Origin: Anaerolineae bacterium
GTDB lineage: Bacteria > Chloroflexota > Anaerolineae > Aggregatilineales > Phototrophicaceae
Reading direction: 5' to 3'
NCBI GenBank assembly: GCA_022841825.1
Contig: JALHQT010000006.1
Location: forward strand, 1-64,000
DNA: 64,000 bases
Shown here piece after piece: positions 1 to 8,316 of the stretch; position 1 is the stretch's first letter; every line of letters starts with the position of its first letter. Position numbers and translations under genes: made by a program. Below the pieces are notes generated by a model, which did no database searches, was not told the origin of the DNA, and saw nothing but the letters and a program-made list of their open reading frames with translations.

Positions 1-215
1 CTTTTCGGTTTGGCAACCTTGAGTCTACGCATTCTGGATACCTTCTTCTCCTCTTTCACTATCGGACAAGCCTTAAATCCCTCTCCCGAACGGCGAGTAC
101 GCCTGGGAGAGGGACTTTGAGCGAGTCTTCTTAAGCCCCTTCTCCCTGAGGGAGAAGGGGTCAGGGGATGAGGGTTGGTGGAAATTATGACCACCTCTAA
201 ATTGGATCTATCCTG
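1..215. repeat. Non-coding start of window with two hairpin repeats
   Basis: No gene is supported here. The stretch holds two inverted repeats of a pyrimidine-rich family: an imperfect one at 79-113 (CCCTCTCCC against GGGAGAGGG) and a perfect one at 136-160 (CCCCTTCTCCC, centre TGA, GGGAGAAGGGG). The second could end transcription of the reductase-like gene that stops at 216 on the minus strand. Related C-rich/G-rich hairpins recur near 3021-3075 and 58937-59003. Confidence 0.6.
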
Positions 216-827
216 CTAGGTCTGCCCCGCCTTCAAATCCTTGTTGAACAGATTCCCGCCTGGCTGCTGGAGCCGCCCACCGTCGCGCAGCGCACCCATA
301 TCGACCGCCGCGAACCCGATCTGCTCGATCAAATCGCTGATGATCTCTTTCGCCTCGGCGTCATCGCCCGCGACGAAGATGGCACGGCGCTCGGCACGGG
401 GCAGCGCGGGGTCGCCCTGCGTGCGCAAATGCTCCGACCAGATGGTGTTAAACGCCTTGACGATGCGTGCGCCAGTAAAGTACTGCTGCGTCAATTCGCT
501 GGAGGTCAGCGCGCCGCTGTCCAGCTCCGCAGCTCTGCCGTCGCGATCTGAAAAGTAGTTGTTGGCATCAATGACGATTTTGCCCGCGAAGGGAGCGGCG
601 GGCAGCGTCTTGTAGTTGCCGAATGGCACGGCGATCAGGACGACATCGCCAAAGCTCGCCGCGTCCTCGATGGTCATGGCGTGCGCATGATCGCCGAGCC
701 GCGCCACCAGATCGCGCAGCGTCTCCGGTCCGCGCGAATTGCTGAGGGCAACCTCATGCCCCGCCTTGACGAACACTTCTGCCGCCGCTGCGCCGACATT
801 CCCCGCGCCGATGATCCCGATCTTCAT
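216..827 (-). CDS. NADPH-dependent F420 reductase-like NAD(P)-binding protein
   Basis: This 203-residue protein begins with a Rossmann nucleotide-binding motif (GIIGAGNVGAAAAEVF, residues 4-19), followed by a basic segment (SNSRGP) of the type that contacts the 2'-phosphate of NADP. Its length and layout match the F420-dependent NADP reductase / NADP oxidoreductase coenzyme-F420-dependent family (COG2085). Many bacterial members act without F420 as reductases or dehydrogenases of unknown substrate. The motif AFNTIW near the middle is typical of the family. It stands alone: the neighbouring kinase runs the same way but is separated by about 60 bases. The family assignment is firm, but use of F420 cannot be judged from this window, which has no F420 biosynthesis genes. 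Confidence 0.85.
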   Translation of the reverse strand: MKIGIIGAGNVGAAAAEVFVKAGHEVALSNSRGPETLRDLVARLGDHAHAMTIEDAASFGDVVLIAVPFGNYKTLPAAPFAGKIVIDANNYFSDRDGRAAELDSGALTSSELTQQYFTGARIVKAFNTIWSEHLRTQGDPALPRAERRAIFVAGDDAEAKEIISDLIEQIGFAAVDMGALRDGGRLQQPGGNLFNKDLKAGQT

Positions 828-890
828 AGCATGTCCTTTTGCTGCTGTTGTTCGGAATGATCGACACGCGGGCGGTGGTGAATCTTACAG

Positions 891-2981
891 CTACCCACTC
901 ACATACGACAGCCAGTCGCCGTACATGCCGCTGTTGGCGGTCAGCGGCTGCACCTCGTTCAGGTCGAGGTCGAGCAGATACAGCTCGTCATCCCCGGTCG
1001 GATTCGACGTGAACAGGATGTAGCGCATGTCCGCCGTGTACGACTGCCCCCACTCCACGCCGGGACCGTCGTAGATAATGCGGCTGTTCCCGCCATCGAG
1101 ATCCATCTGCGCAATGGCAGCGCCGCCCTCGCCATCGGTCGTGTAGAGAATGGCGCTGCCATCCGGCGTGAAGGTCGGCGACGAATCGCGCGCAGTGTTG
1201 TTCGTCAGCGCGATCACCTCGTTCGTTCGCCGATCCAGCCGCATGATCTCCCAGGTCGATTCGACCTCCGGCATCCCACCGGTGAAGATGATGTAACGGT
1301 CGTCGGCGCTCCAGCGCGGATGGCTGTTGCGCCGCCCATCGCCGTAGACCAGCGTCAGGTCGTCGCCGTTCGGGCGCACCTGATAGAGATCGTGCGAGCC
1401 ATCGCCGCGCGTGCCCGACGAAAAGATCACCCATCGCCCATCCGGACTCCACGCCGGGATGCGGTCGATAGAACCGTTCGCCGTCACCTGCACGAGATTT
1501 CCGCCGTCGATGTCCATCACGTAAATGTCGAAGTCACCGTCGCGGTTGGAGACAAAGACGATCTGGCTGCCATCCGGCGAGACCTGCGGGTACATATCCG
1601 TGCCCTCGTGCGAGGTCAGCCGCACATCCTCGCCCGTGACGAAGTTCAGGCGATAGAGGTCATAATTGCGATTGCGCAGCGCGAAATAGACGATCTCCGC
1701 GTCCGGCAGATTGCCCAGCGCGCCCGGCAGAGGCGTGCCGCGCTCGCCAAGCGGCGCAAGGCTCGGAGTCGTGGCGATGCCGGGAAGCGCGGTCGGCACG
1801 TCGCCTGGTTCGTCGCCATTCGCAATCGAGGGAGGCGCGTCCGTGCCAGCCGTTCCATCCACAGAGTCCAACGCCGTCGCCGTGAGCATTTGTGTGATGC
1901 CCTGTTCCTCGCGCTGTGTATTGGCGATCACGACGAGTGCCCCGATCACCAGCGCCGCCAGCAAGCCACACCCCAACAGCACGCCAATCGCGGCGCTGAT
2001 GACCAGATTCGGGCGGCGCGCTCTGCGCCGAACCGGGGGGACACCATTCGAGTTCGACACTGGCTCGTAAACCGGCGCGGGCGTCGGTTGAACGGGCGCG
2101 CGCTGTGGAATCGGGACACCGCCCGGCTGCGTATCGGGCATCAGGTTCGGCACCGCCGGCTGCATCGACCTTTCGACCGCGTCCGCGAACTCGATCACGT
2201 CACGGTAGCGATCTGCCGGGCGTTTGTTGAGCGCTTTGTAAATCACCTGCTCGATCACGGGCGAGATGTGCGGGTTGAGCGAGCGCGGGGCGGGCGGTGG
2301 CTGCGTGACCTGCATGACGGCGATGCTGTACGGGGTATCGCTCTCGAAGGGACGGCGACCCGTCGCCATCTCGAACAGCATCACGCCCAGCGAATAGATG
2401 TCGCTGCGCGCGTCGATCTCGTGCCCCTGCGCCTGTTCCGGACTCATGTAGCTCGGCGTGCCGACGACGCCCTGCGTCGTGATGTTGGTGCCGCTTTCGC
2501 CCAGGATGCGCGCGATACCGAAATCAGTCAGGTATGCGCCGCCGTCGTCGTCCAGCAGCACATTGCTCGGCTTGATGTCGCGGTGCAGCACATGCTTGCT
2601 GTGCGCAAAATCGAGCGCGGGCGCGATCTGCGCGATGATGGCGACCATCTGCTCGACCGAGAGCGCGCCGCCCGCCAGCAAATCATCGACCGAGCCGCCC
2701 GACATATAACGCATGGCAATGTACGGCTGACCCTCGTGCTGCCCATAGTCGTAGACCGGCACGATGTTGCGATGCTCCAACTGCGAGATGATCTTGACCT
2801 CGCGGGTGAAGCGCTGGATATAGGTGTCGTCGGAGACGAACTGACGCGGCAGCACCTTAAGCGCGACGAGGCGGTTCATCGAGACCTGCTGCGCACGGTA
2901 GACGACAGCCATGCCGCCGCGCCCGATCACATCCAGCACCTCGTAACCGCCGACCTTCTGCCCGATCAATTCTTCCGACAT
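891..2981 (-). CDS. Serine/threonine protein kinase with C-terminal PD40 beta-propeller
   Basis: A 696-residue membrane-anchored sensor kinase. Residues 1-270 are a Hanks-type kinase: glycine loop IGRGGMAVVY, catalytic lysine in VALKVL, catalytic loop HRDIKPSN, DFG magnesium motif, and APE-equivalent SYMSPEQ. A proline-rich juxtamembrane linker precedes one membrane helix (about residues 325-355, AAIGVLLGCGLLAALVIGAL). After a Thr/Pro/Ala-rich stretch the extracytoplasmic part has several TolB/PD40-like blades with repeated SPDG and SRDGDFDIYVMD-type motifs. The inferred role is to sense an external signal and phosphorylate cytoplasmic proteins. An upstream GTG at 2990 is in frame, but the ATG at 2981 fits the usual N-terminus of the family. 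No phosphatase partner lies nearby. Confidence 0.93.
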   Translation of the reverse strand: MSEELIGQKVGGYEVLDVIGRGGMAVVYRAQQVSMNRLVALKVLPRQFVSDDTYIQRFTREVKIISQLEHRNIVPVYDYGQHEGQPYIAMRYMSGGSVDDLLAGGALSVEQMVAIIAQIAPALDFAHSKHVLHRDIKPSNVLLDDDGGAYLTDFGIARILGESGTNITTQGVVGTPSYMSPEQAQGHEIDARSDIYSLGVMLFEMATGRRPFESDTPYSIAVMQVTQPPPAPRSLNPHISPVIEQVIYKALNKRPADRYRDVIEFADAVERSMQPAVPNLMPDTQPGGVPIPQRAPVQPTPAPVYEPVSNSNGVPPVRRRARRPNLVISAAIGVLLGCGLLAALVIGALVVIANTQREEQGITQMLTATALDSVDGTAGTDAPPSIANGDEPGDVPTALPGIATTPSLAPLGERGTPLPGALGNLPDAEIVYFALRNRNYDLYRLNFVTGEDVRLTSHEGTDMYPQVSPDGSQIVFVSNRDGDFDIYVMDIDGGNLVQVTANGSIDRIPAWSPDGRWVIFSSGTRGDGSHDLYQVRPNGDDLTLVYGDGRRNSHPRWSADDRYIIFTGGMPEVESTWEIMRLDRRTNEVIALTNNTARDSSPTFTPDGSAILYTTDGEGGAAIAQMDLDGGNSRIIYDGPGVEWGQSYTADMRYILFTSNPTGDDELYLLDLDLNEVQPLTANSGMYGDWLSYVSG

Positions 2982-3020
2982 ATGCTGCACCGCAATGGCT
3001 AAATGACGATTGACCTCGCC

Positions 3021-3075
3021 CCCTGCTCGCTTGGCTCGCTTCCCGTTTACGGAGAGGCGCTAGGGGGTGAGGTTT
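3021..3075. repeat. Imperfect C-rich/G-rich inverted repeat
   Basis: The 219-base gap between the kinase and the DinB gene contains an imperfect hairpin, with CCCCCTG paired against TAGGGGGTGAG across a GCTCGCTT-rich middle. It is the same family as the element at 58937-59003, which also carries GAAGCGAGC-type words and a central TACGGAGAGG. These elements are intergenic and look mobile or recombined rather than regulatory for one gene. Confidence 0.5.
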
Positions 3076-3200
3076 ACGGTTCATCTTTGATAATGCTGGC
3101 GATTATATGCCCTTTCACCCTCCTGCAACAATCGAACACGACACTCCCCGCGCGATTTGCGCTACACTTATCGTCAGCGCAATCAGGGAGGAATTCCCCC

Positions 3201-3707
3201 ATGCACCCATTGACCACCTTACGATACGCGCACAAGACGCTGGTCGACTCTACACGGGGCTTGAGCGACGCCGATTGGGATACGCCGGGCGTGTGCGGCG
3301 TCTGGTCGGTCAAGCAGATCATCGCGCACATCACCGCCTGGGATTCATACTTCTGCGAGTTCGTCGCTCCCCATGCCGGAATGGACATCCCAAGGCCGCA
3401 CATCGACGACTTCAGAGCATTCGACGGCAGCGATGATCGCTTCAACGAGAAATACGGCACGTCGGCGTCGAGCAAGACCAAAGAGGAACTTTTGGCAGCT
3501 TTGGAAGCCGTCTATGCGCGCGAAGTCGAAATCTGCGGCTTGATCTCCGACGAAACCTGGCACAAGACCGGCGTCCTCCGCTGGGCACCGGAGAATGATC
3601 TTGAGGACTACCTGCTCTACGCTGTCTACGGGCACAAGTACGAACACGCCGCCCAGATCGTCGTCTTCGGCGACCGCAAAATACTCCACGAAAACGCAAA
3701 GGGATAA
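3201..3707 (+). CDS. DinB-like four-helix bundle protein
   Basis: A 168-residue protein of the DinB / ClbS-DfsB superfamily. The N-terminus (HPLTTLRYAHKTLVD, then WSVKQIIAHITAWDSYF) shows the first two helices with the His of HITAWD, and a second His lies in YGHKYEHAAQI near residue 155. These histidines normally bind a divalent metal. Relatives include mycothiol- or bacillithiol-dependent transferases and stress-induced proteins; which one this is cannot be said. The start was chosen at 3201, where a GGGAGGA ribosome site sits 8 bases upstream; a longer in-frame extension to 3003 runs through an intergenic hairpin and is unlikely. The next gene begins 5 bases after this stop, suggesting co-transcription. 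Confidence 0.8.
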   Translation: MHPLTTLRYAHKTLVDSTRGLSDADWDTPGVCGVWSVKQIIAHITAWDSYFCEFVAPHAGMDIPRPHIDDFRAFDGSDDRFNEKYGTSASSKTKEELLAALEAVYAREVEICGLISDETWHKTGVLRWAPENDLEDYLLYAVYGHKYEHAAQIVVFGDRKILHENAKG

Positions 3708-3712
3708 CCCCG

Positions 3713-5638
3713 ATGACGCCATCTCCCCAGACCATTTCGCACGCCCTCGTCCTGCCGGATCAGAACTTCCGCGACTGGCTGCGCGCCACCGAGATTTACA
3801 CGCGCACCTTTGAGCGCGTCGTCATCGTCCGCTCGCCCGCTGGCAACGACCTCAACCGCTATCGAGATGTGACTGCCGTGCAGGCGCCGAACGTCTGGAT
3901 CGGCAACGACGCCGTCGCCCACATCCGCCGCGCCTACCCCAACGTCGTCCGCATTGACCTGATCCGCGCGGCGACGCCGGAGGCACTGCAAACGCAGCTC
4001 AATGAGCGCGTCAACCGCCGCGACCGCTTTGCGACCTGGCTCAACGATGGTCACCTCAACGACCGCTTCATTCTGACGTGGAACAGCGATGCCCAACCCG
4101 CGCGCATCGTCCGCGCCTTCAACGCTGACCTCGGCGGCGGGCGGCGCAACGAAGGCATCGATGTCTTCACCGCGCCGGGCATGAACGTGCGCGCGGCAGC
4201 AGAAGGCACTGTAACCGTCGTCCAGCGCACGCCCAATGCATCGCTGGGCTATGGCGAGTACGTGCAGGTCGTCACGCAGTTCAACAATCAGTCACACATC
4301 CTCTCCTACACCCACCTGACGAATATCGCCGTCACCATCGGGCAGCGCGTGCGCATCGGAGAGGTGATCGGCAAAGCGGTCGGCGCGTTCAGCCGCCTGG
4401 TCGTCCAGCGCCCCGGCAGCGGCAGCAGCGGCTATGTTCTGCCGGATATCGTCAATCCGACCAACATGATCTACTGGGAGGCGCTGCGCCTGCGCCCGAC
4501 GGTTGATGGGCTTCGCGTGCGCGAAAAGCCGGGCACGGACTTCGCAGCCATCGGGCAGGTCTACGTGCTGGATACGCTCGAACCGCTGGAGATGCACGGG
4601 CGCGTGCTGCAAAAGCTCGGCGAATCGAACAGTTGGATCAAAGTCCGCACGCCAACCCGTCTCGAAGGCTTCGTCGCGGGCTGGTTCACGCAGACCATCC
4701 CGCCCGACCAGCTCACGGGCAACCTGAACGGTATGAACCTCGACCTGCGGCATGTCCGCGGCGGTCCCGCCGCCGAACGAATGCGCGGCTTGGGCTGGCT
4801 GCGCCTGCCCTATAAGGCGACGATGTCGCAGGGCTTCCCGTCGATGAATGACGCGCACAGCTTCTACCAGCCGCGTCTGGAGGCGTACGCCCGTGCGGGC
4901 TACAAGCAGATGATCATCCTGACGCATCAGACCTTCGGCGAGGGCGCGGGATATAACTGGCCCAGCATGTACGCCAGTGATCGCGCCAAATGGCGCGAGT
5001 TTGTGCCGCGCTTCGCCGACGCCTGCCGTCAGGTTGCAGCGCGCTACGCCGGGCGCAACATCGTCAACGTCTACCAGATCTGGAACGAGCAGGATACGCC
5101 CTTCCAGTTCGCGCAAGCAGCCGTGCCCATCCAGCCGGAAGATTACGCCTACATGTTGACCGAATGCATCAAGGCGATACGCGGCGTCGATCAGACCGCG
5201 CGAATCATCACAGGCGGGCACATGAGCGGACCCGTGACCGGCGCAAATTACGCGCGCGCGACCATCGCCGCCATGCCCTCAGGCATCCGCCCCGATGGGA
5301 TCGGCGTGCATTCCTACGGGCGCGGCGCGCCAGACAGCCCGGAACGCTTCAAGAGTTTCGGCTTGATCGACGAGGACATCAACCGCTACGGCGCGATCAT
5401 GCGCAACGTGCCGATCTGGATCACCGAGTACGGCGTCCTCGACCATCCCGAAATTCCGGCGACAGAGGTCGCCCAATACGGCGTCACTTTCATTCGCCAC
5501 CTGCGCACCAACTTTGCGCGGCGCGTGGCGACGGCGATGTGGTACGCCTGGGCGGATGGCATGCACAACGGGTACGGCTTGGTCAACGAAAGCGATCAAC
5601 CCAAGCAGCCGTTGTACGACATGTATCTGCGGGCATGA
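3713..5638 (+). CDS. Degenerate M23-like / SH3 / glycoside hydrolase clan A fusion
   Basis: A 641-residue three-part protein. Residues about 130-265 fold like an M23 (LytM) peptidase: GIDVFTAPGMNVRAAAEGTV, SYTHLTNIAV and GQRVRIGEVIGKAVG match the family, but the first metal ligand is Asn (RRNEGID instead of HxGID) and the final HxH motif is absent, so it is probably non-catalytic. Residues about 265-335 are an SH3b-like domain (GLRVREKPGTDFAAIGQVY). Residues about 350-641 are a TIM-barrel glycosidase-like domain, with candidate acid/base Glu459 in IWNEQ and nucleophile Glu572 in WITEYG. No signal peptide is evident, so the location is uncertain. It likely binds cell wall or another polysaccharide and hydrolyses a glycan. 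Confidence 0.8.
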   Translation: MTPSPQTISHALVLPDQNFRDWLRATEIYTRTFERVVIVRSPAGNDLNRYRDVTAVQAPNVWIGNDAVAHIRRAYPNVVRIDLIRAATPEALQTQLNERVNRRDRFATWLNDGHLNDRFILTWNSDAQPARIVRAFNADLGGGRRNEGIDVFTAPGMNVRAAAEGTVTVVQRTPNASLGYGEYVQVVTQFNNQSHILSYTHLTNIAVTIGQRVRIGEVIGKAVGAFSRLVVQRPGSGSSGYVLPDIVNPTNMIYWEALRLRPTVDGLRVREKPGTDFAAIGQVYVLDTLEPLEMHGRVLQKLGESNSWIKVRTPTRLEGFVAGWFTQTIPPDQLTGNLNGMNLDLRHVRGGPAAERMRGLGWLRLPYKATMSQGFPSMNDAHSFYQPRLEAYARAGYKQMIILTHQTFGEGAGYNWPSMYASDRAKWREFVPRFADACRQVAARYAGRNIVNVYQIWNEQDTPFQFAQAAVPIQPEDYAYMLTECIKAIRGVDQTARIITGGHMSGPVTGANYARATIAAMPSGIRPDGIGVHSYGRGAPDSPERFKSFGLIDEDINRYGAIMRNVPIWITEYGVLDHPEIPATEVAQYGVTFIRHLRTNFARRVATAMWYAWADGMHNGYGLVNESDQPKQPLYDMYLRA

Positions 5639-5647
5639 CGGCGAACC

Positions 5648-6241
5648 ATGCGCCTCACACCCCTGCTCAGGATTGCGGCGCTGCTGCCTGTCTTCGCGCT
5701 GATCGGATGGTTTCTGGCGGAACAGCTCCCAGTGTGGCTCGCTCCGCCGCCGCCCTGGGAACGCTACCCTGACCTGATCGCGCTGCCGATGGGCTGCGAG
5801 GCGGCGCTGACGCTGGCGACCACAGGCGCATCGCTCACGTCCGCCCCACCCAGCGCCGCCGTTGATGCGGTGATTGCGGAGCAGATTGAAACGCAGTTCC
5901 CGGAGAGCGCGTACACCCTGCTGGTCACACCCCAGGGCACCCGTTACGCAGATGGCAGCGCGGGTTGGTTCGCGCTTGTGAACTTCACGCGCGATGACGG
6001 GCAGTCGCTGGCGCGCGGCGCGGCGCTCTTCTTTGGCGCGGAGGGTGCCGTGAATGAAGTCATTTACCTGGTCGGCGGCGATAGTGCGCGCGGTGAGCGC
6101 TGCGGAGATTTCGCGCCACAGCCGAGCGGACTGCGCGCGCGGCTTCGCCCCTTCCTGCCGCTGATTGCGCTTGCAGGCTATCTTGGCGTCCTTGGCGTTC
6201 TGGCGGTTCTATCAAGAACTCGACCGCCACGACGCCGGTGA
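5648..6241 (+). CDS. Uncharacterised membrane protein with two terminal helices
   Basis: A 197-residue protein I do not recognise. It has an N-terminal membrane helix (LLRIAALLPVFALIGWFLAE, about residues 6-25), a roughly 125-residue extracytoplasmic middle containing two cysteines (MGCEAAL and GERCGDF) that could form a disulfide, and a C-terminal helix (LPLIALAGYLGVLGVLAVL) ending in a basic tail RTRPPRRR that should stay in the cytoplasm. It starts 9 bases after the glycosidase fusion and probably shares its transcript. No enzymatic motif is visible. Confidence 0.75.
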   Translation: MRLTPLLRIAALLPVFALIGWFLAEQLPVWLAPPPPWERYPDLIALPMGCEAALTLATTGASLTSAPPSAAVDAVIAEQIETQFPESAYTLLVTPQGTRYADGSAGWFALVNFTRDDGQSLARGAALFFGAEGAVNEVIYLVGGDSARGERCGDFAPQPSGLRARLRPFLPLIALAGYLGVLGVLAVLSRTRPPRRR

Positions 6242-6290
6242 CGCCAAGCATCCAGTATGAGAGGCGATCCAGAGATTTCGAGGGAGCCGC

Positions 6291-6830
6291 ATGAAACGTC
6301 TCTTTTATGGCGAGCGCGTGCGCCTGGGCGCATTCCACCCGGAAGATGCGGTGGCGTTGGCGCGCTGGGATCAGGACACCGATTACTCTCGTTACCTCGA
6401 CAGTGCCCCAGCAGTCCCGCGCACCGAAGCGAAGCTCAAACGCTGGATGGATGAAGAAACGCGCGGCAGCGCCGTCTTCACCTTCGCCATCCGCACGCTC
6501 GATATCGACCTGCTGATCGGCTTCATCCAGATCGATGGCATCATGTGGAATCATCGCACGGGTTGGGTCGCCATCGGCATCGGGGAAGCGGAGTATCGCG
6601 GGCGAGGCTATGGCTACGAGGCGATGCAACTGGCGCTGCAATTCGCCTTTGACGAGATCAACCTGCACCGCCTGCAACTGACGGTTTTCAGCTACAATCT
6701 CACCGCCATCGCGCTGTACGAGAAGCTCGGTTTTCAGCGTGAAGGGATCATGCGGGATGCCCTGCTGCGTGACGGCACGCGCCACGACATGCTGATGTAC
6801 GGAATGCTGCGTCACGAGTGGGTGCGCTAG
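6291..6830 (+). CDS. GNAT-family acetyltransferase (RimJ/RimL type)
   Basis: A 179-residue GCN5-related N-acetyltransferase. It opens with a RimJ/RimL-like strand (RVRLGAFHPEDAVALARWD), has the acetyl-CoA pyrophosphate loop as EYRGRGYGYEAM (about residues 100-111), and ends with NLTAIALYEKLGFQREGIMRDA, the classic motif B of this family. Members acetylate protein N-termini, polyamines or small amines; the substrate here is unknown. A GAGGGAG ribosome site lies 6 bases upstream of the ATG at 6291. It may be the last gene of the run that starts at 3201. Confidence 0.9.
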   Translation: MKRLFYGERVRLGAFHPEDAVALARWDQDTDYSRYLDSAPAVPRTEAKLKRWMDEETRGSAVFTFAIRTLDIDLLIGFIQIDGIMWNHRTGWVAIGIGEAEYRGRGYGYEAMQLALQFAFDEINLHRLQLTVFSYNLTAIALYEKLGFQREGIMRDALLRDGTRHDMLMYGMLRHEWVR

Positions 6831-6849
6831 CGATGCAGCGGAGGTTGTA

Positions 6850-6871
6850 GGGGCGCGATGCACTGCGCCCC
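6850..6871. terminator. Bidirectional hairpin between convergent genes
   Basis: A 7-bp stem (GGGGCGC against GCGCCCC) with loop GATGCACT lies between the acetyltransferase and the convergent aldo/keto reductase. It is a variant of a palindrome found as perfect or near-perfect copies at 28839-28860 and 36473-36500. Position between two stop codons suggests termination, although no long T-run follows. Confidence 0.55.
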
Positions 6872-6887
6872 CTGTAATCTCGTTCTG

Positions 6888-7832
6888 TTACCCCTGCAAC
6901 ACCGCCTCAATCGCGTCAATCGCATCCTGCTTCAGCACCACGTCGCCCGCCTTCGCCGTCTCGTCCACCTGTGCCGCTTTGGTCGCGCTCGTGATGGCGC
7001 TGCTGACACCCGGATGACGAAGCGTCCACGCCAGCGCAAGCTGCCCGCGCGTCAGGCTCAGGTCGTCGGCAATCGACTTCAGGCGGCGCACCTTTGCGAC
7101 ATTGGCGTCGGTGAAGAAGCGGTCTTTTGCCCAGCCTTCACGCGCAAAACGGCTGTCCGACGGGATGCCCTCGTCATACTTGCCCGTCAGCATCCCCTGC
7201 GCCATCGGCGACCAGCAGACCAGCCCCATGCCATTCTGCGAGGTCACCGGCAGCACATCGCCCTCGACGACATCGCGCCACAGCATCGAATACTGCGGTT
7301 GTTCCGTCTTCGGCTTCTGCAAACCGTACTTTTCACAGACTGCCAGCGCCTCGCTGATTTGCGCGCCTGACCATTCCGAAGTTCCCCAGTACAGCACTTT
7401 CCCCTGTGTCACCAGATCATGCATTGCCCGCACCGTTTCCTCGACAGGCGTCTCCGAGTCCGGGCGATGGCAGAAGTAGATGTCCACGTAGTCCGTGCCC
7501 AGGCGCTGAAGGCTCTTGTGAATGCTCTCCATGATGTGCTTGCGCGACAAGCCTCGGTCGTTGATGTCGTCGCTCATGGGCCAGAAGACCTTGGTGGCGA
7601 TCACCAGCGTGTGACGCGGGAACTGCTTGAGGACCGCGCCCATCTGCTTTTCTGCTTCGCCCCGCCCGTAAATATCGGCGAGATCGAAATAGTTGATTTC
7701 GTTCTCGTAGGCGCGGATGACCGCGCGGCGCGCTTCATCCGCCGCGACTTTGCCCTCGCCATAATTGATCCATCCGCCAAACGCGATGGTGCTGACGCGC
7801 ATCCCGGCGTCTCCCAGGCGACGATATTGCAT
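6888..7832 (-). CDS. Aldo/keto reductase
   Basis: A 314-residue NADPH-dependent aldo/keto reductase of the voltage-gated potassium channel beta-subunit / YghZ-like group. It starts MQYRRLGDAGMRVSTIAFGGW, has the catalytic Asp and Tyr in YFDLADIYGRGEAEKQMG, the Lys in VIATKVF, and a His in DIYFCHRPD. Near the C-terminus SSAITSATKAAQVDE fits the nucleotide phosphate site. The start at 7832 is backed by AAGGAG about 10 bases upstream; a longer frame upstream crosses the promoter region and the oppositely oriented small gene at 7993. The substrate is unknown; members reduce aldehydes, ketones or sugars. Confidence 0.93.
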   Translation of the reverse strand: MQYRRLGDAGMRVSTIAFGGWINYGEGKVAADEARRAVIRAYENEINYFDLADIYGRGEAEKQMGAVLKQFPRHTLVIATKVFWPMSDDINDRGLSRKHIMESIHKSLQRLGTDYVDIYFCHRPDSETPVEETVRAMHDLVTQGKVLYWGTSEWSGAQISEALAVCEKYGLQKPKTEQPQYSMLWRDVVEGDVLPVTSQNGMGLVCWSPMAQGMLTGKYDEGIPSDSRFAREGWAKDRFFTDANVAKVRRLKSIADDLSLTRGQLALAWTLRHPGVSSAITSATKAAQVDETAKAGDVVLKQDAIDAIEAVLQG

Positions 7833-7992
7833 GGTGTCGTGACTCCTTATCGTGTGGTTGCTAGGGCGGATTGTAGTTCGTCGTGCGCAAAGGGGGTCAT
7901 GAATGGTGGATGAAAAGTTGGCTGTTGAAACAAGCCCCTCCCCGCGTGTAGACTTTCCCCAAGAAGATTCGCACTCGCCAAGAGGACTCCTC

Positions 7993-8205
7993 ATGAGCGA
8001 TATCCAGGCTGCGCCGGACGACCAGACCCAACATCTGCGCGAGGCACGCCATGAATACAACAACATCGTCGCGATTGTCTCGCTGACGCGGAATCCGGCA
8101 ATCCTGGCGCAAGTACGCAAGCTGTGGGACGAGTTCTGTCACAAATACCCGGATTTCACCGAAGACCCTGACGGCGTGGAAGAAATCCTGCGGAGTGATC
8201 CGTGA
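7993..8205 (+). CDS. Small hypothetical protein
   Basis: A 70-residue acidic protein with no family I recognise. The start at 7993 follows an AGAGGA ribosome site by 6 bases; an upstream in-frame ATG at 7903 has no such site. The sequence is mostly helical in appearance (HEYNNIVAIVSLTRNPAIL, then VRKLWDEFCHKYPDF) and ends in EEILRSDP. It is divergent from the aldo/keto reductase, with about 160 bases between the starts. Codon use looks coding, but the function is unknown. Confidence 0.6.
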   Translation: MSDIQAAPDDQTQHLREARHEYNNIVAIVSLTRNPAILAQVRKLWDEFCHKYPDFTEDPDGVEEILRSDP

Positions 8206-8316
8206 TGCGAAGTGCGTGATGAGGCAATTCAGCAAAGGCGCTCGCCGAGCGCATAGCGCGTCCGTTCTCCAGAACTTCTGAACTCGTCACCCTTCCCTCG
8301 TGACTCATCACTGTCG
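8206..8316. repeat. Intergenic hairpin-repeat debris
   Basis: Between the small gene and the methionine aminopeptidase stop lies a mix of repeat words seen elsewhere in the window: GCGAAGTGCGTG (compare 15294 and 58045) and ACTCGTCACCC with CTCGTGACTCATCAC (compare 26068-26138). GTGATGAG at 8216-8223 can pair with CTCATCAC at 8304-8311 to form a long-range stem. It may act as a terminator for the two convergent genes. Confidence 0.45.

Noticed and set aside
1320-3002. A 560-codon open frame on the plus strand opposite the Ser/Thr kinase
   Set aside because: The minus strand encodes a kinase with every catalytic motif; the opposite frame is His/Arg/Asp-rich without any recognisable domain.
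7832-8120. N-terminal extension of the aldo/keto reductase to 8120
   Set aside because: The extra residues do not match the family, they run through the promoter area and over the opposite small gene, and a good ribosome site lies before the ATG at 7832.
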